From: Lachnospiraceae bacterium
GTDB lineage: Bacteria > Bacillota > Clostridia > Lachnospirales > Lachnospiraceae
Assembly (NCBI GenBank): GCA_910575275.1
Contig: CAJTEE010000007.1
Coordinates: 1-64,000 of the forward strand
Reading direction: 5' to 3'
DNA length: 64,000 bases
In this document: in pieces, positions 25,606 through 34,365 of the stretch
How the letters are laid out: each line of letters begins with the position of its first letter
Position numbering within the stretch: the stretch's first letter is position 1
Program-made: the position numbers and the translations under genes
The notes under the pieces: generated by a model
Databases searched by the model: none
Told to the model about the DNA's origin: nothing
What the model saw: only the letters and a program-made list of their open reading frames with translations

Positions 25606-27159
25606 ATGAGTATTCTGAATGTGGAGCACTTAAGCCATGGCTTCGGCGACCGGGCCATTTTTACGGACGTTTCGTTCAGGCTTCTTAAGGGAGAGCATAT
25701 CGGCCTGATCGGGGCGAACGGCGAGGGAAAGTCCACCTTTATGAGCATCATTACCGACAAGCTCATGCTGGATGAGGGGACAATCGAGTGGGCGAAGCAT
25801 GTCCGCGTCGGGTATCTGGATCAGCATACGGTGCTGGAACGGGGGATGACGATCCGCGGAGTGCTAAAGAGCGCCTTTTCCTTCCTGTTTGAGCTGGAGG
25901 AGCGCATGAACGCGATCTGCGACCGGCTGGGCGAGGCGGAAGGGGCGGAGCAGGAAACGCTCATGGAGGAGCTCGGGACGATCCAGGATCTTTTGTCGGC
26001 ACATGATTTTTACTGCATTGATTCCAAGGTGGAGGAGATCGGCCATGCCTTCGGCTTAGACGAGATCGGCCTTGACAAGGATGTGGACGAGCTGTCCGGA
26101 GGCCAGAGGACAAAGGTGCTCTTAGGAAAGCTTCTTTTGGAGAAGCCGGATATCCTGCTTTTGGATGAGCCGACTAACTACCTGGACGTGCAGCACATCA
26201 AATGGCTCCAGCGGTATCTGCAGGAGTACGAAAACGCATTTATTCTGATTTCTCATGATATCCCGTTTTTAAACAGTGTGGTCAATTTGATCTATCATAT
26301 GGAGAACCAAAGGCTGGACCGCTATGTCGGCGATTACGACCGGTTTTTGGAGGTCTATGCGATGAAAAAGAGCCAGCTTGAGGCGTCGTATAAACGCCAG
26401 CAGCAGGAAATCGCAAAGCTTCAGGATTTTGTGGCGCGCAACAAGGCCCGGGTGGCGACCCGCAATATGGCCATGTCCAGGCAGAAAAAGCTTGATAAGA
26501 TGGAGGTAATCGAGTTAGCCAGGGAGAAGCCGAAGCCGGAATTTGCCTTTTTAAACGCCAGGGCCGCGGGCAAGCTTGTTTTTGAGACAAAAGAGCTTGT
26601 CATCGGCTATGAGGAGCCACTTTGCGCGCCGTTGACGTTTTCAATGGAGCGGGGAGAAAAAATCGCGGTCACCGGGGCAAACGGGATCGGGAAGACAACC
26701 TTTTTGAAAAGCATTCTTGGCCTGGTTGCGCCGCTTTCGGGGTGTACGGAGCTGGGGGATTATCTGTATACCGGCTATTTTGAACAGGAAACGGCGCCGG
26801 GAAACACGGCGACGTGCATCGAGGAGCTCTGGAAGGAATTTCCCTCCTATACACAGTACCAAGTACGGGCGGCGCTTGCCAAATGCGGGCTTACGACGAA
26901 AAACATCGAGAGCCAGGTCCGCGTCCTTTCCGGGGGCGAGCAGGCCAAGGTGCGTCTGTGCAAGCTGATGAACCGGGAGACCAATTTCCTGCTTCTGGAT
27001 GAGCCGACGAATCATTTGGATGTGGATGCGAAGGCGGAGCTTCGGCGGGCGCTTATGGAGTATAAGGGCACGGTGCTTCTGATCTGCCATGAGCCGGAAT
27101 TTTATGACGGTCTGGTATCCGGAGTATGGGATTTAAGCCAATGGTCGTTAAAACTATAA
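25606..27159 (+). CDS. ABC-F family ATPase (YkpA/YbiT-like)
   Basis: A 517-residue soluble protein with two ABC domains and no membrane segments, so a ribosome-associated ABC-F factor rather than a transporter. The first domain has GANGEGKST, LSGGQRTK and LLLDEPTNYLD; the second has GANGIGKTT, LSGGEQAK and LLLDEPTNHLD. A helical linker of about 60 residues, rich in Lys and Gln (MKKSQLEASYKRQQQEIAKL), joins them and would reach the peptidyl-transferase centre. The family includes housekeeping translation factors and antibiotic-resistance proteins; length and sequence suggest the YkpA/YbiT group, not clearly a resistance type. It has its own ribosome site and may mark the return of intact genome. 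Confidence 0.9.
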   Translation: MSILNVEHLSHGFGDRAIFTDVSFRLLKGEHIGLIGANGEGKSTFMSIITDKLMLDEGTIEWAKHVRVGYLDQHTVLERGMTIRGVLKSAFSFLFELEERMNAICDRLGEAEGAEQETLMEELGTIQDLLSAHDFYCIDSKVEEIGHAFGLDEIGLDKDVDELSGGQRTKVLLGKLLLEKPDILLLDEPTNYLDVQHIKWLQRYLQEYENAFILISHDIPFLNSVVNLIYHMENQRLDRYVGDYDRFLEVYAMKKSQLEASYKRQQQEIAKLQDFVARNKARVATRNMAMSRQKKLDKMEVIELAREKPKPEFAFLNARAAGKLVFETKELVIGYEEPLCAPLTFSMERGEKIAVTGANGIGKTTFLKSILGLVAPLSGCTELGDYLYTGYFEQETAPGNTATCIEELWKEFPSYTQYQVRAALAKCGLTTKNIESQVRVLSGGEQAKVRLCKLMNRETNFLLLDEPTNHLDVDAKAELRRALMEYKGTVLLICHEPEFYDGLVSGVWDLSQWSLKL

Positions 27160-27198
27160 CTGTGCATTGCGGGCGTCGGGCAAATATTTTGTAATCGA

Positions 27199-27218
27199 AC
27201 AGCTCCATCGGGAGCTGT
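27199..27218 (+). promoter_or_regulatory. Hairpin after the ABC-F gene
   Basis: ACAGCTCC and GGAGCTGT form a perfect 8-bp stem with a 4-base loop, 40 bases after the ABC-F stop. Without a T tract it is a doubtful terminator. Confidence 0.35.
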
Positions 27219-27251
27219 ATGAGTGTTTGGATAAGCAGGGGAGGATTCCGG

Positions 27252-28076
27252 ATGAAAAATTTCAATGATGCTGCCAAGGGCATTGCGGAGAATGCGGTAC
27301 AATATGCCGCTGTGCAGTGCAAAATAGCGCTTGATTATACAAGGGAGAGCGCCGAAAACGTTGATACGCTTCTCGAAGCATTTCATAATAATCTTGACAG
27401 GTATAACGACGATGAGGGTGCAAAAACCCTGTGGAATACGGCTGTTCTGTTCGGAACCTATATCGGGGAGATGATGCTGCGCTCCGGGCTGTTCGAAAAG
27501 GGGTTTGTCTGGGGCGAGGATGACGGGCTTCCCATACTCCGTACTCCCGACAATCAGATTACTGCTTCCCCCATTACCAAAGCCCACAAGCGGATTCTTA
27601 ACGGCGCAGAGGACAGCCTGAAGCGTTTTGTTGACGTGGTGTTCTCGGTTGCGAAGGACGAATGGCCGAAAACAGGAGTGCTACGGGTTCCCGATGTTGA
27701 AACGGCAAGCGGTAAAAAAATGGAGCGGGTTGTTTTGAAAGAATCGAATTTCTATATATCCCTTGTTGCGGAGGGGAAAGAGGATTTTGTGATTTTCAAA
27801 TCGCACGATGGATTTTTTCAGTTTTACGGAGTCGGAGATCAATTCGTCTGCGAGGCCTGGTTCAATCTGGGTGGACGCAGGGCGTATGCGCTGATAAATC
27901 CTGACTGCGCGGATACCGGACGCGTAAGCCTGGTCACGCCGTTCGGTCAATATACTCCAAGAAGGCGGGATATTCTTTCGTTGGAACAGCTTAAAACAGC
28001 CGTGCATGAATATTTCTCTAATCTTGAGGAAGCGGACTTTCTTGCAAGAATCCCGCATGAGAAAATGGAAATGTAA
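27252..28076 (+). CDS. Hypothetical cytosolic protein
   Basis: A 274-residue protein that I do not recognise. No signal peptide or membrane segment is seen. The first 110 residues are predicted helical (AENAVQYAAVQCKIALDYTR, then WNTAVLFGTYIGEMML). The rest looks beta-rich with several aromatic residues. Start ATG at 27252 behind GGGGAGG; the longer reading from 27219 lacks a ribosome site. Codon use looks a little more AT-rich than the peptidase genes that follow, which may hint at transfer. The next gene is 58 bases downstream on the same strand. The role is unknown. Confidence 0.7.
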   Translation: MKNFNDAAKGIAENAVQYAAVQCKIALDYTRESAENVDTLLEAFHNNLDRYNDDEGAKTLWNTAVLFGTYIGEMMLRSGLFEKGFVWGEDDGLPILRTPDNQITASPITKAHKRILNGAEDSLKRFVDVVFSVAKDEWPKTGVLRVPDVETASGKKMERVVLKESNFYISLVAEGKEDFVIFKSHDGFFQFYGVGDQFVCEAWFNLGGRRAYALINPDCADTGRVSLVTPFGQYTPRRRDILSLEQLKTAVHEYFSNLEEADFLARIPHEKMEM

Positions 28077-28134
28077 AATACTATAGGAACATCTTCTCGC
28101 AAAGGGAGAAATGTAAAAAGAAGGGAGCTTACAA

Positions 28135-30081
28135 ATGGAACCAATCAAAATGGAAAGCCTGTGCGAGTTTCGGTTTGTCAGCAATCCGGGCTTTTCCCCG
28201 GACGGTAAGAACATCGCGTTTGTGGTGCAGCAGGCAGAGCTTGCAGGGAACGGCTACAAGGGCGATTTGTATGTCTTTGACCGCGCGGCAAAGTCTGTCC
28301 GGCAGATGACCGCGGCAGGCGATGCAAAGAGCTATGTGTGGACGGAGGACGGGACGCTTATATTCCCGACGGGCCGTGAAAAGAAGGAGGGCGCGACCGT
28401 TTACTACGGGATCTCTTTAAAGGGCGGGGAGGCCGTAAAGCGCTTTGAGGTTCCGGTGAAGGCCGACAGCCTCTATTATGCGGGAAACGGCTGGTATCTT
28501 CTGACGGCGATGACGCCCCTTTCCGAGGCAGGGGAACCGGATCCGGCCTACGAGGTGATCGACGAGGTTCCCTTCTGGGGAAACGCGAAGGGCTTTACCA
28601 ACGGACGCAGGAGGAGGCTCTATCTCTATAAAGAGGAAAGCGCCGAGCTGATCCCGGTCTCGGAGGAAACGGCGGAGGTCAGCAGCTTTTCCGTCCGGGG
28701 AAGCAGAGTCCTCTACAAGGCGTATCCGTGGACGGACGTGCGCGGCCTCTACGAGGGTGTGTACCTCTATGACATGGAGACCGGCGAGACGAAATGCCTG
28801 CTTGAAAAGGATGTGCGCCGCACGGGGCTTATCGCTTTCTGGGCGGATGATGAGGCGTTAATCACCTCCTCCGAAAAAAATCCCCACGGCAACGGCAAAT
28901 ACATGGACTTCTATACGATGAACCTGCAGACCGGCGAGCTTACGTTCCTGGCCCCGTATGATTTCGGGAGCGGCGTATGCAGCGTGGGAAGCGACGCACG
29001 CTTAGGCGGGGGACGGCTTGCGAAGGCGGGAGACGGCGTGTGCTGGTTCGTCACGACGCAAGGGAGCAGCGCCATGCTCTATTCGATCGACCGCTCGGGC
29101 ACGCTCACTGGTCTGGTGACGAAAAAGGGCTCCTGCGACAGCTTTGATATATGGGAGGGACATACCGTGGTCTGCGGCATGTATGACAACCGCCTTGCCG
29201 AGCTGTATCTCGACGGGGAGCGGGTGACAGAACTAAATCCCATGGAGCGCTGGCAGATTGCCGTCCCGGAGGAGGTTTCCTTTACGGCCAGCGACGGATA
29301 TACGCTGACGGGCTGGATCCTTGCACCCGCGGGCTTTGATCCGAAGAAAAAATACCCTGCGATCTTAAATATCCACGGCGGGCCGCGGACGGCCTTCGGG
29401 ACGGTCTTCCACCATGAAATGCAGCTTTGGGCGGCTTCGGGCTATTTCGTATTCTATACAAATCCGCGCGGCTCGGACGGCTTCGGCACGGAGTTCGGAG
29501 ATATAAACGGAAAATACGGAACCGTTGATTATGATAACCTGATGGAATTTACGGATTACGTCCTGGTACAGAAGCCGCAGATCGATCCTAAGCGCATGGG
29601 CGTCACCGGCGGCTCCTACGGCGGCTTCATGACCAACTGGATCATCGGCCACACGGACCGCTTCAAGGCGGCCGCGTCCCAGCGCTCGATCGCCAACTGG
29701 ATTTCCTTTGAATACATGTCTGATATCGGGCATACCTTTACAAAGGATGAGCAGTCGGTCTTTGCCATCGAGGATGCGAAAAAGCTCTGGTTCCATTCGC
29801 CGCTTCGGTACGTGGCAAACTGCAAAACGCCGACGCTTTTCCTCCACTCGGATGCCGATTACCGCTGCAATGTGGCTGAGGGGATCGAGATGTACGCGGC
29901 GCTTAAGATCCTAGGCGTCGAGACGAGGCTCTGCGTCTTCCACGGGGAGAATCATGAGCTTTCACGCTCGGGAAAGCCGGGCAACCGCATCGTGCGTATG
30001 CGTGAGATTTTGAACTGGATGGACAGCCATCTGAAAACAGAGGAAGAAAAGGAGGCGGAGGGCAATGGGAAAAACAGATAA
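28135..30081 (+). CDS. S9-family serine peptidase (acylaminoacyl/prolyl-oligopeptidase type), first of a pair
   Basis: A 648-residue cytosolic peptidase acting on short peptides. The N-terminal two-thirds form a beta-propeller (repeated strands, opening FRFVSNPGFSPDGKNIAFV). The C-terminal alpha/beta-hydrolase domain holds the oxyanion-side motif NIHGGPRTAFG, the nucleophile in GGSYGG near residue 493, the Asp in HSDADYRC and the His in GENHELSRSGKP. No signal peptide is present. Ribosome site GGGAG 7 bases upstream. It overlaps the following peptidase gene by 17 bases. The two share the same overall design and catalytic motifs, suggesting an old tandem duplication. Confidence 0.93.
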   Translation: MEPIKMESLCEFRFVSNPGFSPDGKNIAFVVQQAELAGNGYKGDLYVFDRAAKSVRQMTAAGDAKSYVWTEDGTLIFPTGREKKEGATVYYGISLKGGEAVKRFEVPVKADSLYYAGNGWYLLTAMTPLSEAGEPDPAYEVIDEVPFWGNAKGFTNGRRRRLYLYKEESAELIPVSEETAEVSSFSVRGSRVLYKAYPWTDVRGLYEGVYLYDMETGETKCLLEKDVRRTGLIAFWADDEALITSSEKNPHGNGKYMDFYTMNLQTGELTFLAPYDFGSGVCSVGSDARLGGGRLAKAGDGVCWFVTTQGSSAMLYSIDRSGTLTGLVTKKGSCDSFDIWEGHTVVCGMYDNRLAELYLDGERVTELNPMERWQIAVPEEVSFTASDGYTLTGWILAPAGFDPKKKYPAILNIHGGPRTAFGTVFHHEMQLWAASGYFVFYTNPRGSDGFGTEFGDINGKYGTVDYDNLMEFTDYVLVQKPQIDPKRMGVTGGSYGGFMTNWIIGHTDRFKAAASQRSIANWISFEYMSDIGHTFTKDEQSVFAIEDAKKLWFHSPLRYVANCKTPTLFLHSDADYRCNVAEGIEMYAALKILGVETRLCVFHGENHELSRSGKPGNRIVRMREILNWMDSHLKTEEEKEAEGNGKNR

Positions 30082-32155
30082 ACAGCCGGTCGTCCGTGAA
30101 GATCTGTATCAGTTTCGGTTTCTTTCGGAGGCGTCGCTGTCGCCTGCGGGGGCGTGGGCAGCCTATGTGGTAAACCGCGCCGATAAGGAGGACAACGGCT
30201 ATCACAGCAGTGTCTGGGCCGTCAACACCGAGACGGGAGAAAACCGCCTCCTGGCAGAAAGAGGTGAGGCAAAGAGCCCGGTCTGGCTGACCGACGAAAC
30301 ACTCCTTTTTGCCTCAGGCAGGGAAAAGGAAAAGGAAAAGGACGGGGCTCAAACATGCACCACCCGTTACTATGAGATCCGTGTAAACGGCGGAGAGGCG
30401 AAGGAAGCGATGACCGTGCCGGCCAAGGCGGATAAGCTGAAGTCCTTGGGAGACGGGCTTTGGCTCGTGGCGGCGACGGCAGATGAGACAGAAGACGAGG
30501 CGTCGGGGCAGGAACAAGCGGACGCGGCGCCGGGACAGGATCAAGCAGACGCGTCAGCCGAATGGGGCAGCTCGGACGTGCCGGCGGATTGGCAGCACGC
30601 ATCGGTTTTGGGACAGGATTACGAGATCTTCGAGGAGCTTCCTTTCCGCTTTAACGGCAAGGGCGTGATCAACCGCAAACGTCCGGCACTTTACATTTTC
30701 TCCGAGGCGGATGGCTCGCTTACCCGAATTACACCGAAATATCTGGAGACGGTCTCCTACGACGTATCACCGGACAAACGCCTGGTGGCCTTCAGCGGTC
30801 CGTGCTACGAGAGCATCCGGCCGACCGAATCTGCCTTGTATCTATATGACTGCAAGACGCAGACGACAAAAAAGCTGGTGGACGAGAACCGGCACAATAC
30901 GGATCACGTCTGCTTTTTGGGAAACGATACAATATTCTACACTGGCACCACGAGAGAGCGCATGGGTAAGAATCCCAGATTTTACCGCTATGATCTTGGA
31001 ACCGGGACGATAAAAGAGCTCCCGTTTCCGGATGCGGAGATCGGAAACTCGGTCGGCAGCGACGCGAAGTTCGGGGCCGGACGGAGCATGGTCTGGTGCG
31101 AGGAGACAAAAAGGCTCTACCTCACAAAGACCTCCTGGGGAGACAGCCGCCTGTTTGCGATGGATCAGGACGGCAATTGGGAGCCGGTAAGCCGTGAGGC
31201 GGGAGCCGTCACCGGATTCGACATGAAGGTCCTGCCGGGCACCGGAAAAAAGAAATTCGTCCTATCGGCCATGCGCGGTCAGCACCTTGTGGAGCTGTAT
31301 CTTCTGGATCCCGAAACCGGCGTGGAGAAAAAGCTGACGGATTTCAACGACGCATACCTGGATTCTCACACGGTAAGCGCACCGGAATCGTTCCGCTATG
31401 CGGGCAAAAACGGCTATGAAATGGAAGGCTATGTGATTAAGCCCGTGAACTATGAGCCGGGCAAAAAATATCCGGCCGTCTTCGAGATCCACGGCGGGCC
31501 GAAGGGCGTATCCGGGAGCGTATTCTTCCATGAATTCCAATGCCTGGCCTCAGCCGGATACTTCGTATTCTACGGAAATCCGAGGGGCTCGGACGGACGC
31601 GGCGAGAAATACGCGGATATCACGGAGGTATTCGGTACGGAGGACTTCGCGGATCTGATGGAGCTCTTTGACGAGACGCTTCGCCGCTATCCCGATATCG
31701 ACGAGGCGCATGTGGGAATCTGCGGTGGCTCCTACGGCGGCTTCATGTGCAACTGGATGGCAGGCCATACGGACCGGTTTGCGGCGGCGGTATCCCAGCG
31801 GTCAATTTCAAATTATTTTACGAAATGCCTGTATACGGATATCGGATTTTACGCAAACTGGCTGCAGATGGGCGCGTATCCGTGGGAAGATTTTGACAAG
31901 GTCTGGTCGATGTCCCCGCTAAAGGCGGCGGAAAATGCGAAGATGCCGCTGCTGCTGATACAATCCGATGAGGATTTCCGATGCTATATGGGCGAGGCGT
32001 TCCAGATGTTCTCGGCCGTGAAGCGGCAGGGGACGGATACGCGGATGGTATTGTTCCACGGGGAGAACCATGAGCTGTCCAGAAGTGGAAAGCCGGAGAA
32101 TCGAATGACGAGGCTTAGGGAGCTGATGGGGTGGTTTGAGAGGTATTTGAAGTAG
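30065..32155 (+). CDS. S9-family serine peptidase, second of a pair
   Basis: A 696-residue cytosolic peptidase related to its upstream neighbour. The beta-propeller begins YQFRFLSEASLSPAGAWAAY. The hydrolase domain has EIHGGPKGVSG, the nucleophile in CGGSYGGF, the Asp in QSDEDFRC and the His in GENHELSRSGKP. It differs by an acidic Gln/Ala/Asp low-complexity insert (DEASGQEQADAAPGQDQADA) at about residues 144-163, probably a surface loop in the propeller. It is translated with the first gene through the overlap; GGCGGAGGG lies before the ATG. The two enzymes probably share peptide breakdown with different size or sequence preference. Confidence 0.93.
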   Translation: MGKTDKQPVVREDLYQFRFLSEASLSPAGAWAAYVVNRADKEDNGYHSSVWAVNTETGENRLLAERGEAKSPVWLTDETLLFASGREKEKEKDGAQTCTTRYYEIRVNGGEAKEAMTVPAKADKLKSLGDGLWLVAATADETEDEASGQEQADAAPGQDQADASAEWGSSDVPADWQHASVLGQDYEIFEELPFRFNGKGVINRKRPALYIFSEADGSLTRITPKYLETVSYDVSPDKRLVAFSGPCYESIRPTESALYLYDCKTQTTKKLVDENRHNTDHVCFLGNDTIFYTGTTRERMGKNPRFYRYDLGTGTIKELPFPDAEIGNSVGSDAKFGAGRSMVWCEETKRLYLTKTSWGDSRLFAMDQDGNWEPVSREAGAVTGFDMKVLPGTGKKKFVLSAMRGQHLVELYLLDPETGVEKKLTDFNDAYLDSHTVSAPESFRYAGKNGYEMEGYVIKPVNYEPGKKYPAVFEIHGGPKGVSGSVFFHEFQCLASAGYFVFYGNPRGSDGRGEKYADITEVFGTEDFADLMELFDETLRRYPDIDEAHVGICGGSYGGFMCNWMAGHTDRFAAAVSQRSISNYFTKCLYTDIGFYANWLQMGAYPWEDFDKVWSMSPLKAAENAKMPLLLIQSDEDFRCYMGEAFQMFSAVKRQGTDTRMVLFHGENHELSRSGKPENRMTRLRELMGWFERYLK

Positions 32156-32671
32156 AGAGGAGGGGTGGCAGGGGGCTGGCCGGAGATTCAGCTTCCCAAG
32201 TGAAGGGGAGAAGAAGGGAAGGGAGTTTCTGAATTTAGGTATGGGAGGAGAGCTGTGGTAGTGAATGGGAAATGGTATATTTTTGGGCTGTTTCCTGGCT
32301 TTGAAGATGAAAGTAGTGTTTTGTTTAAAAGGGAATCATTAGTGGCGTCTGCTGTATGCTTTCTGTTGATCGGCTTGGAGAAAGTGGCGGTGGTCTGTTA
32401 AGCGTGGTTAAATGTGGCGTAGCGGGGTACAATAGGTAGCGGCTGGAATTCTATAAGAGAATCGGCTATATCGTAGTGCAGCTACAGTACGCAGCGGCCT
32501 CTTTGCTACACCCTTTTGCCTACCCCCTCTGCCATCTCTTGCGGCCCTTTTGCCGGCATTCTTTCGCTGGCTTGTTATGCCGGTTTGATGGATTATGCCC
32601 CGAATATTGTAAAAATGAGGGATTGTCTCTTATTAATACACTCAAATCTTATGAATGGAGGAATGAAACGT
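32156..32671. other. 516-base gene-free interval
   Basis: I see no gene with a ribosome site, no tRNA and no clear riboswitch. The last 200 bases should contain the amidohydrolase promoter; TTGATG with TAAAAA at about 18 bases' spacing just before it is a poor candidate. Part of the interval may be degraded coding sequence. Confidence 0.4.
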
Positions 32672-33823
32672 ATGCTTTGCATCAAAAACGGCCGGATTCA
32701 TGACATGGTGAAGCCGGAGGCCTATGAAGGGGATATCCTTGTAGACCAGGGAAAAATTGTTGAGATCGGAAAAGGACTTTCGGTTCCCGCAGGGGCTGAA
32801 ATTGTGGATGCGAGCGGGAAAGACGTATACCCGGGCTTCGTGGAGGCGCACTGCCATCTGGGGCTTGACGGATACGCGATCGGGTTCGAGGGACAGGACT
32901 ACAACGAAATGAATGACATCTGCTCTCCGCAGCTTCGCGGCATCGACAGCTTTAATCCGATGGATCCGACGGTGAAGATGGCGGCTAAAAGCGGTGTTAC
33001 ATGCGTTGGAACTGGCCCAGGAAGCGCGAACGTACTCGGTGGTACGTTTATCGCGGTAAAGACGACGGGAAAACGCGTCGATGATATGATCGTCCGCGAC
33101 CCGATTGCGATGAAATGCGCGTTTGGTGAGAATCCCAAGCGGTGTTATAAGGACAAAAATAACTTTGCCAGAATGTCCACAGCCTCGAAGCTGCGGGAAA
33201 TGCTCATGAAGGCCAGAGATTATAAGGCAAGAAAAGAAGCAGCGGGAGAGGATGCATTAAAGCGGCCGGCATTTGATATGAAGCTGGAAGCCCTGATTCC
33301 GGTTCTTAACGGCGAAATCCCGCTGAAGGCGCATGCACATCAGGCGAACGACATTCTGACTGCGATCCGTATCGCAAAGGAATTCGGCGTGAAAATGACG
33401 TTGGAGCACTGCACCGAAGGACACCTCATCGTAGACGAGCTTGTAAAAGAGAATTTCCCCTGCGCCGTAGGCCCGAGCCTGGGACATGCGACAAAGTTTG
33501 AGCTCCAGAACAAGACCTGGGAGACGCCCGGAATCCTTGCAAAGGCAGGCTGCCAGGTTTCCATTATCACGGACTCCCCGGTGATTCCGCAGCAGCATCT
33601 TCCGCTCTGCGCCGCGATGGCGGTCCGCGCCGGAATGGATTCGTATGAGGCCCTTAAGGCGATTACGATCAATCCGGCAAGGCATCTGGGCGTGGAAGAC
33701 CGGGTCGGTACGCTGGAGGCTGGCAAGGACGCGGACATCCAGATTTACGACAGAGGAAGCAATCCGATCGACGGAATTACGACGCCGGAGACGGTCTTCA
33801 TTAACGGAAAGAAAATCGACTAA
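32672..33823 (+). CDS. Amidohydrolase (imidazolonepropionase-like metal hydrolase)
   Basis: A 383-residue cytosolic metal-dependent hydrolase. The small beta-sandwich N-terminus (MLCIKNGRIHDM) leads to the metal motif GFVEAHCHLGLDG, later ligands in KAHAHQANDI and LEHCTEGH, the catalytic Asp in ITDSPVI, and the C-terminal LEAGKDADIQIYD that closes the sandwich. This order matches the amidohydrolase branch that includes imidazolonepropionase and isoaspartyl-type dipeptidases; the substrate is open. Three in-frame ATG codons occur at 32651, 32663 and 32672. I prefer 32672, 10 bases after GGAGG; 32663 is too close to it. A terminator follows. Confidence 0.85.
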   Translation: MLCIKNGRIHDMVKPEAYEGDILVDQGKIVEIGKGLSVPAGAEIVDASGKDVYPGFVEAHCHLGLDGYAIGFEGQDYNEMNDICSPQLRGIDSFNPMDPTVKMAAKSGVTCVGTGPGSANVLGGTFIAVKTTGKRVDDMIVRDPIAMKCAFGENPKRCYKDKNNFARMSTASKLREMLMKARDYKARKEAAGEDALKRPAFDMKLEALIPVLNGEIPLKAHAHQANDILTAIRIAKEFGVKMTLEHCTEGHLIVDELVKENFPCAVGPSLGHATKFELQNKTWETPGILAKAGCQVSIITDSPVIPQQHLPLCAAMAVRAGMDSYEALKAITINPARHLGVEDRVGTLEAGKDADIQIYDRGSNPIDGITTPETVFINGKKID

Positions 33824-33841
33824 AAACACATAATTAAAATC

Positions 33842-33882
33842 AAAAGCGGAGCCCGGTGTGAAAACCAGGGTTTCGCTTTTTA
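33842..33882 (+). terminator. Terminator of the amidohydrolase gene
   Basis: AAAAGCGGAGCCC (33842-33854) pairs with GGGTTTCGCTTTT (33868-33880) along 13 positions with two G-T pairs, ending in a T run. Confidence 0.8.
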
Positions 33883-33925
33883 ATGCCTATTCTTTTATCA
33901 CTTGAAAGCCAGAAAATAGGGGCAT

Positions 33926-33973
33926 ATGATACAAATTCGCCCTGTTTCTGACCTTAGAAATAAATTTCCGGTA
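33926..33973 (+). pseudogene. N-terminal stub of a Phd/YefM-type antitoxin
   Basis: The reading MIQIRPVSDLRNKFP is the characteristic opening of a type II antitoxin of the Phd/YefM group. After FP the similarity ends and unrelated sequence follows. A weak purine-rich site precedes the ATG. Only about 15 codons survive and no toxin gene is near, so it is a deletion remnant. The match is from memory of the family and is short. Confidence 0.5.
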
Positions 33974-33975
33974 AA

Positions 33976-34185
33976 ACGGGAAGTTATGCGTCATTTTGTT
34001 CAGATAGTCGCCGGCTACCGTGTTGTGCAAGTTGGTAGTAACGCTTGGCGTCTCGTTTGCGGTTACGATAATGAGTGTGTCCTTAGAAGATGCAGAAGCG
34101 TTGCCGGAACTACCCACCGCTGCGGTGGTTTCGATCCCCTGGCCGGCGCCTCCCTGCGCCGGAGCAGGATCGTTCTTCTTTTCAT
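33976..34185 (-). pseudogene. N-terminal remnant of a peptide-type solute-binding lipoprotein
   Basis: On the minus strand a good ribosome site (GAGGTGAG) precedes ATG at 34183-34185, reading MKRRTILL. The frame then breaks. In another frame follow an Ala/Gly/Thr linker (GIETTAAVGSSGNAS) and KDTLIIVTANETPSVTTNLH, then AGDYLNKMTHN, the start of a mature family 5 binding protein. The hydrophobic core of the signal and nearly all the binding domain are missing. It abuts the antitoxin stub on the other strand. Confidence 0.6.
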
Positions 34186-34365
34186 AATGCTCTCACCTCT
34201 TTATTTTATTTGCACGGCCATAGGCCGGATGCATCCTTTGTCGGTACATGGATGTGAATTTTTACGGAAAAAAATAAGATAATATAACACAAATTGGAGG
34301 ATAAGGCAAGACAAAATGGCCGGAATCCCTTATATTTACGGCAGCAGTTCAGACACTTTTTGGTA

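Noticed and set aside
32156-32671. Riboswitch or small RNA in the gap before the amidohydrolase
   Set aside because: No conserved riboswitch core could be recognised by eye; a covariance-model search would be needed.
33926-34282. 118-codon gene starting MIQIRPVSD
   Set aside because: Only the first 15 codons look like an antitoxin. The rest is the complement of a binding-protein remnant and non-coding sequence.
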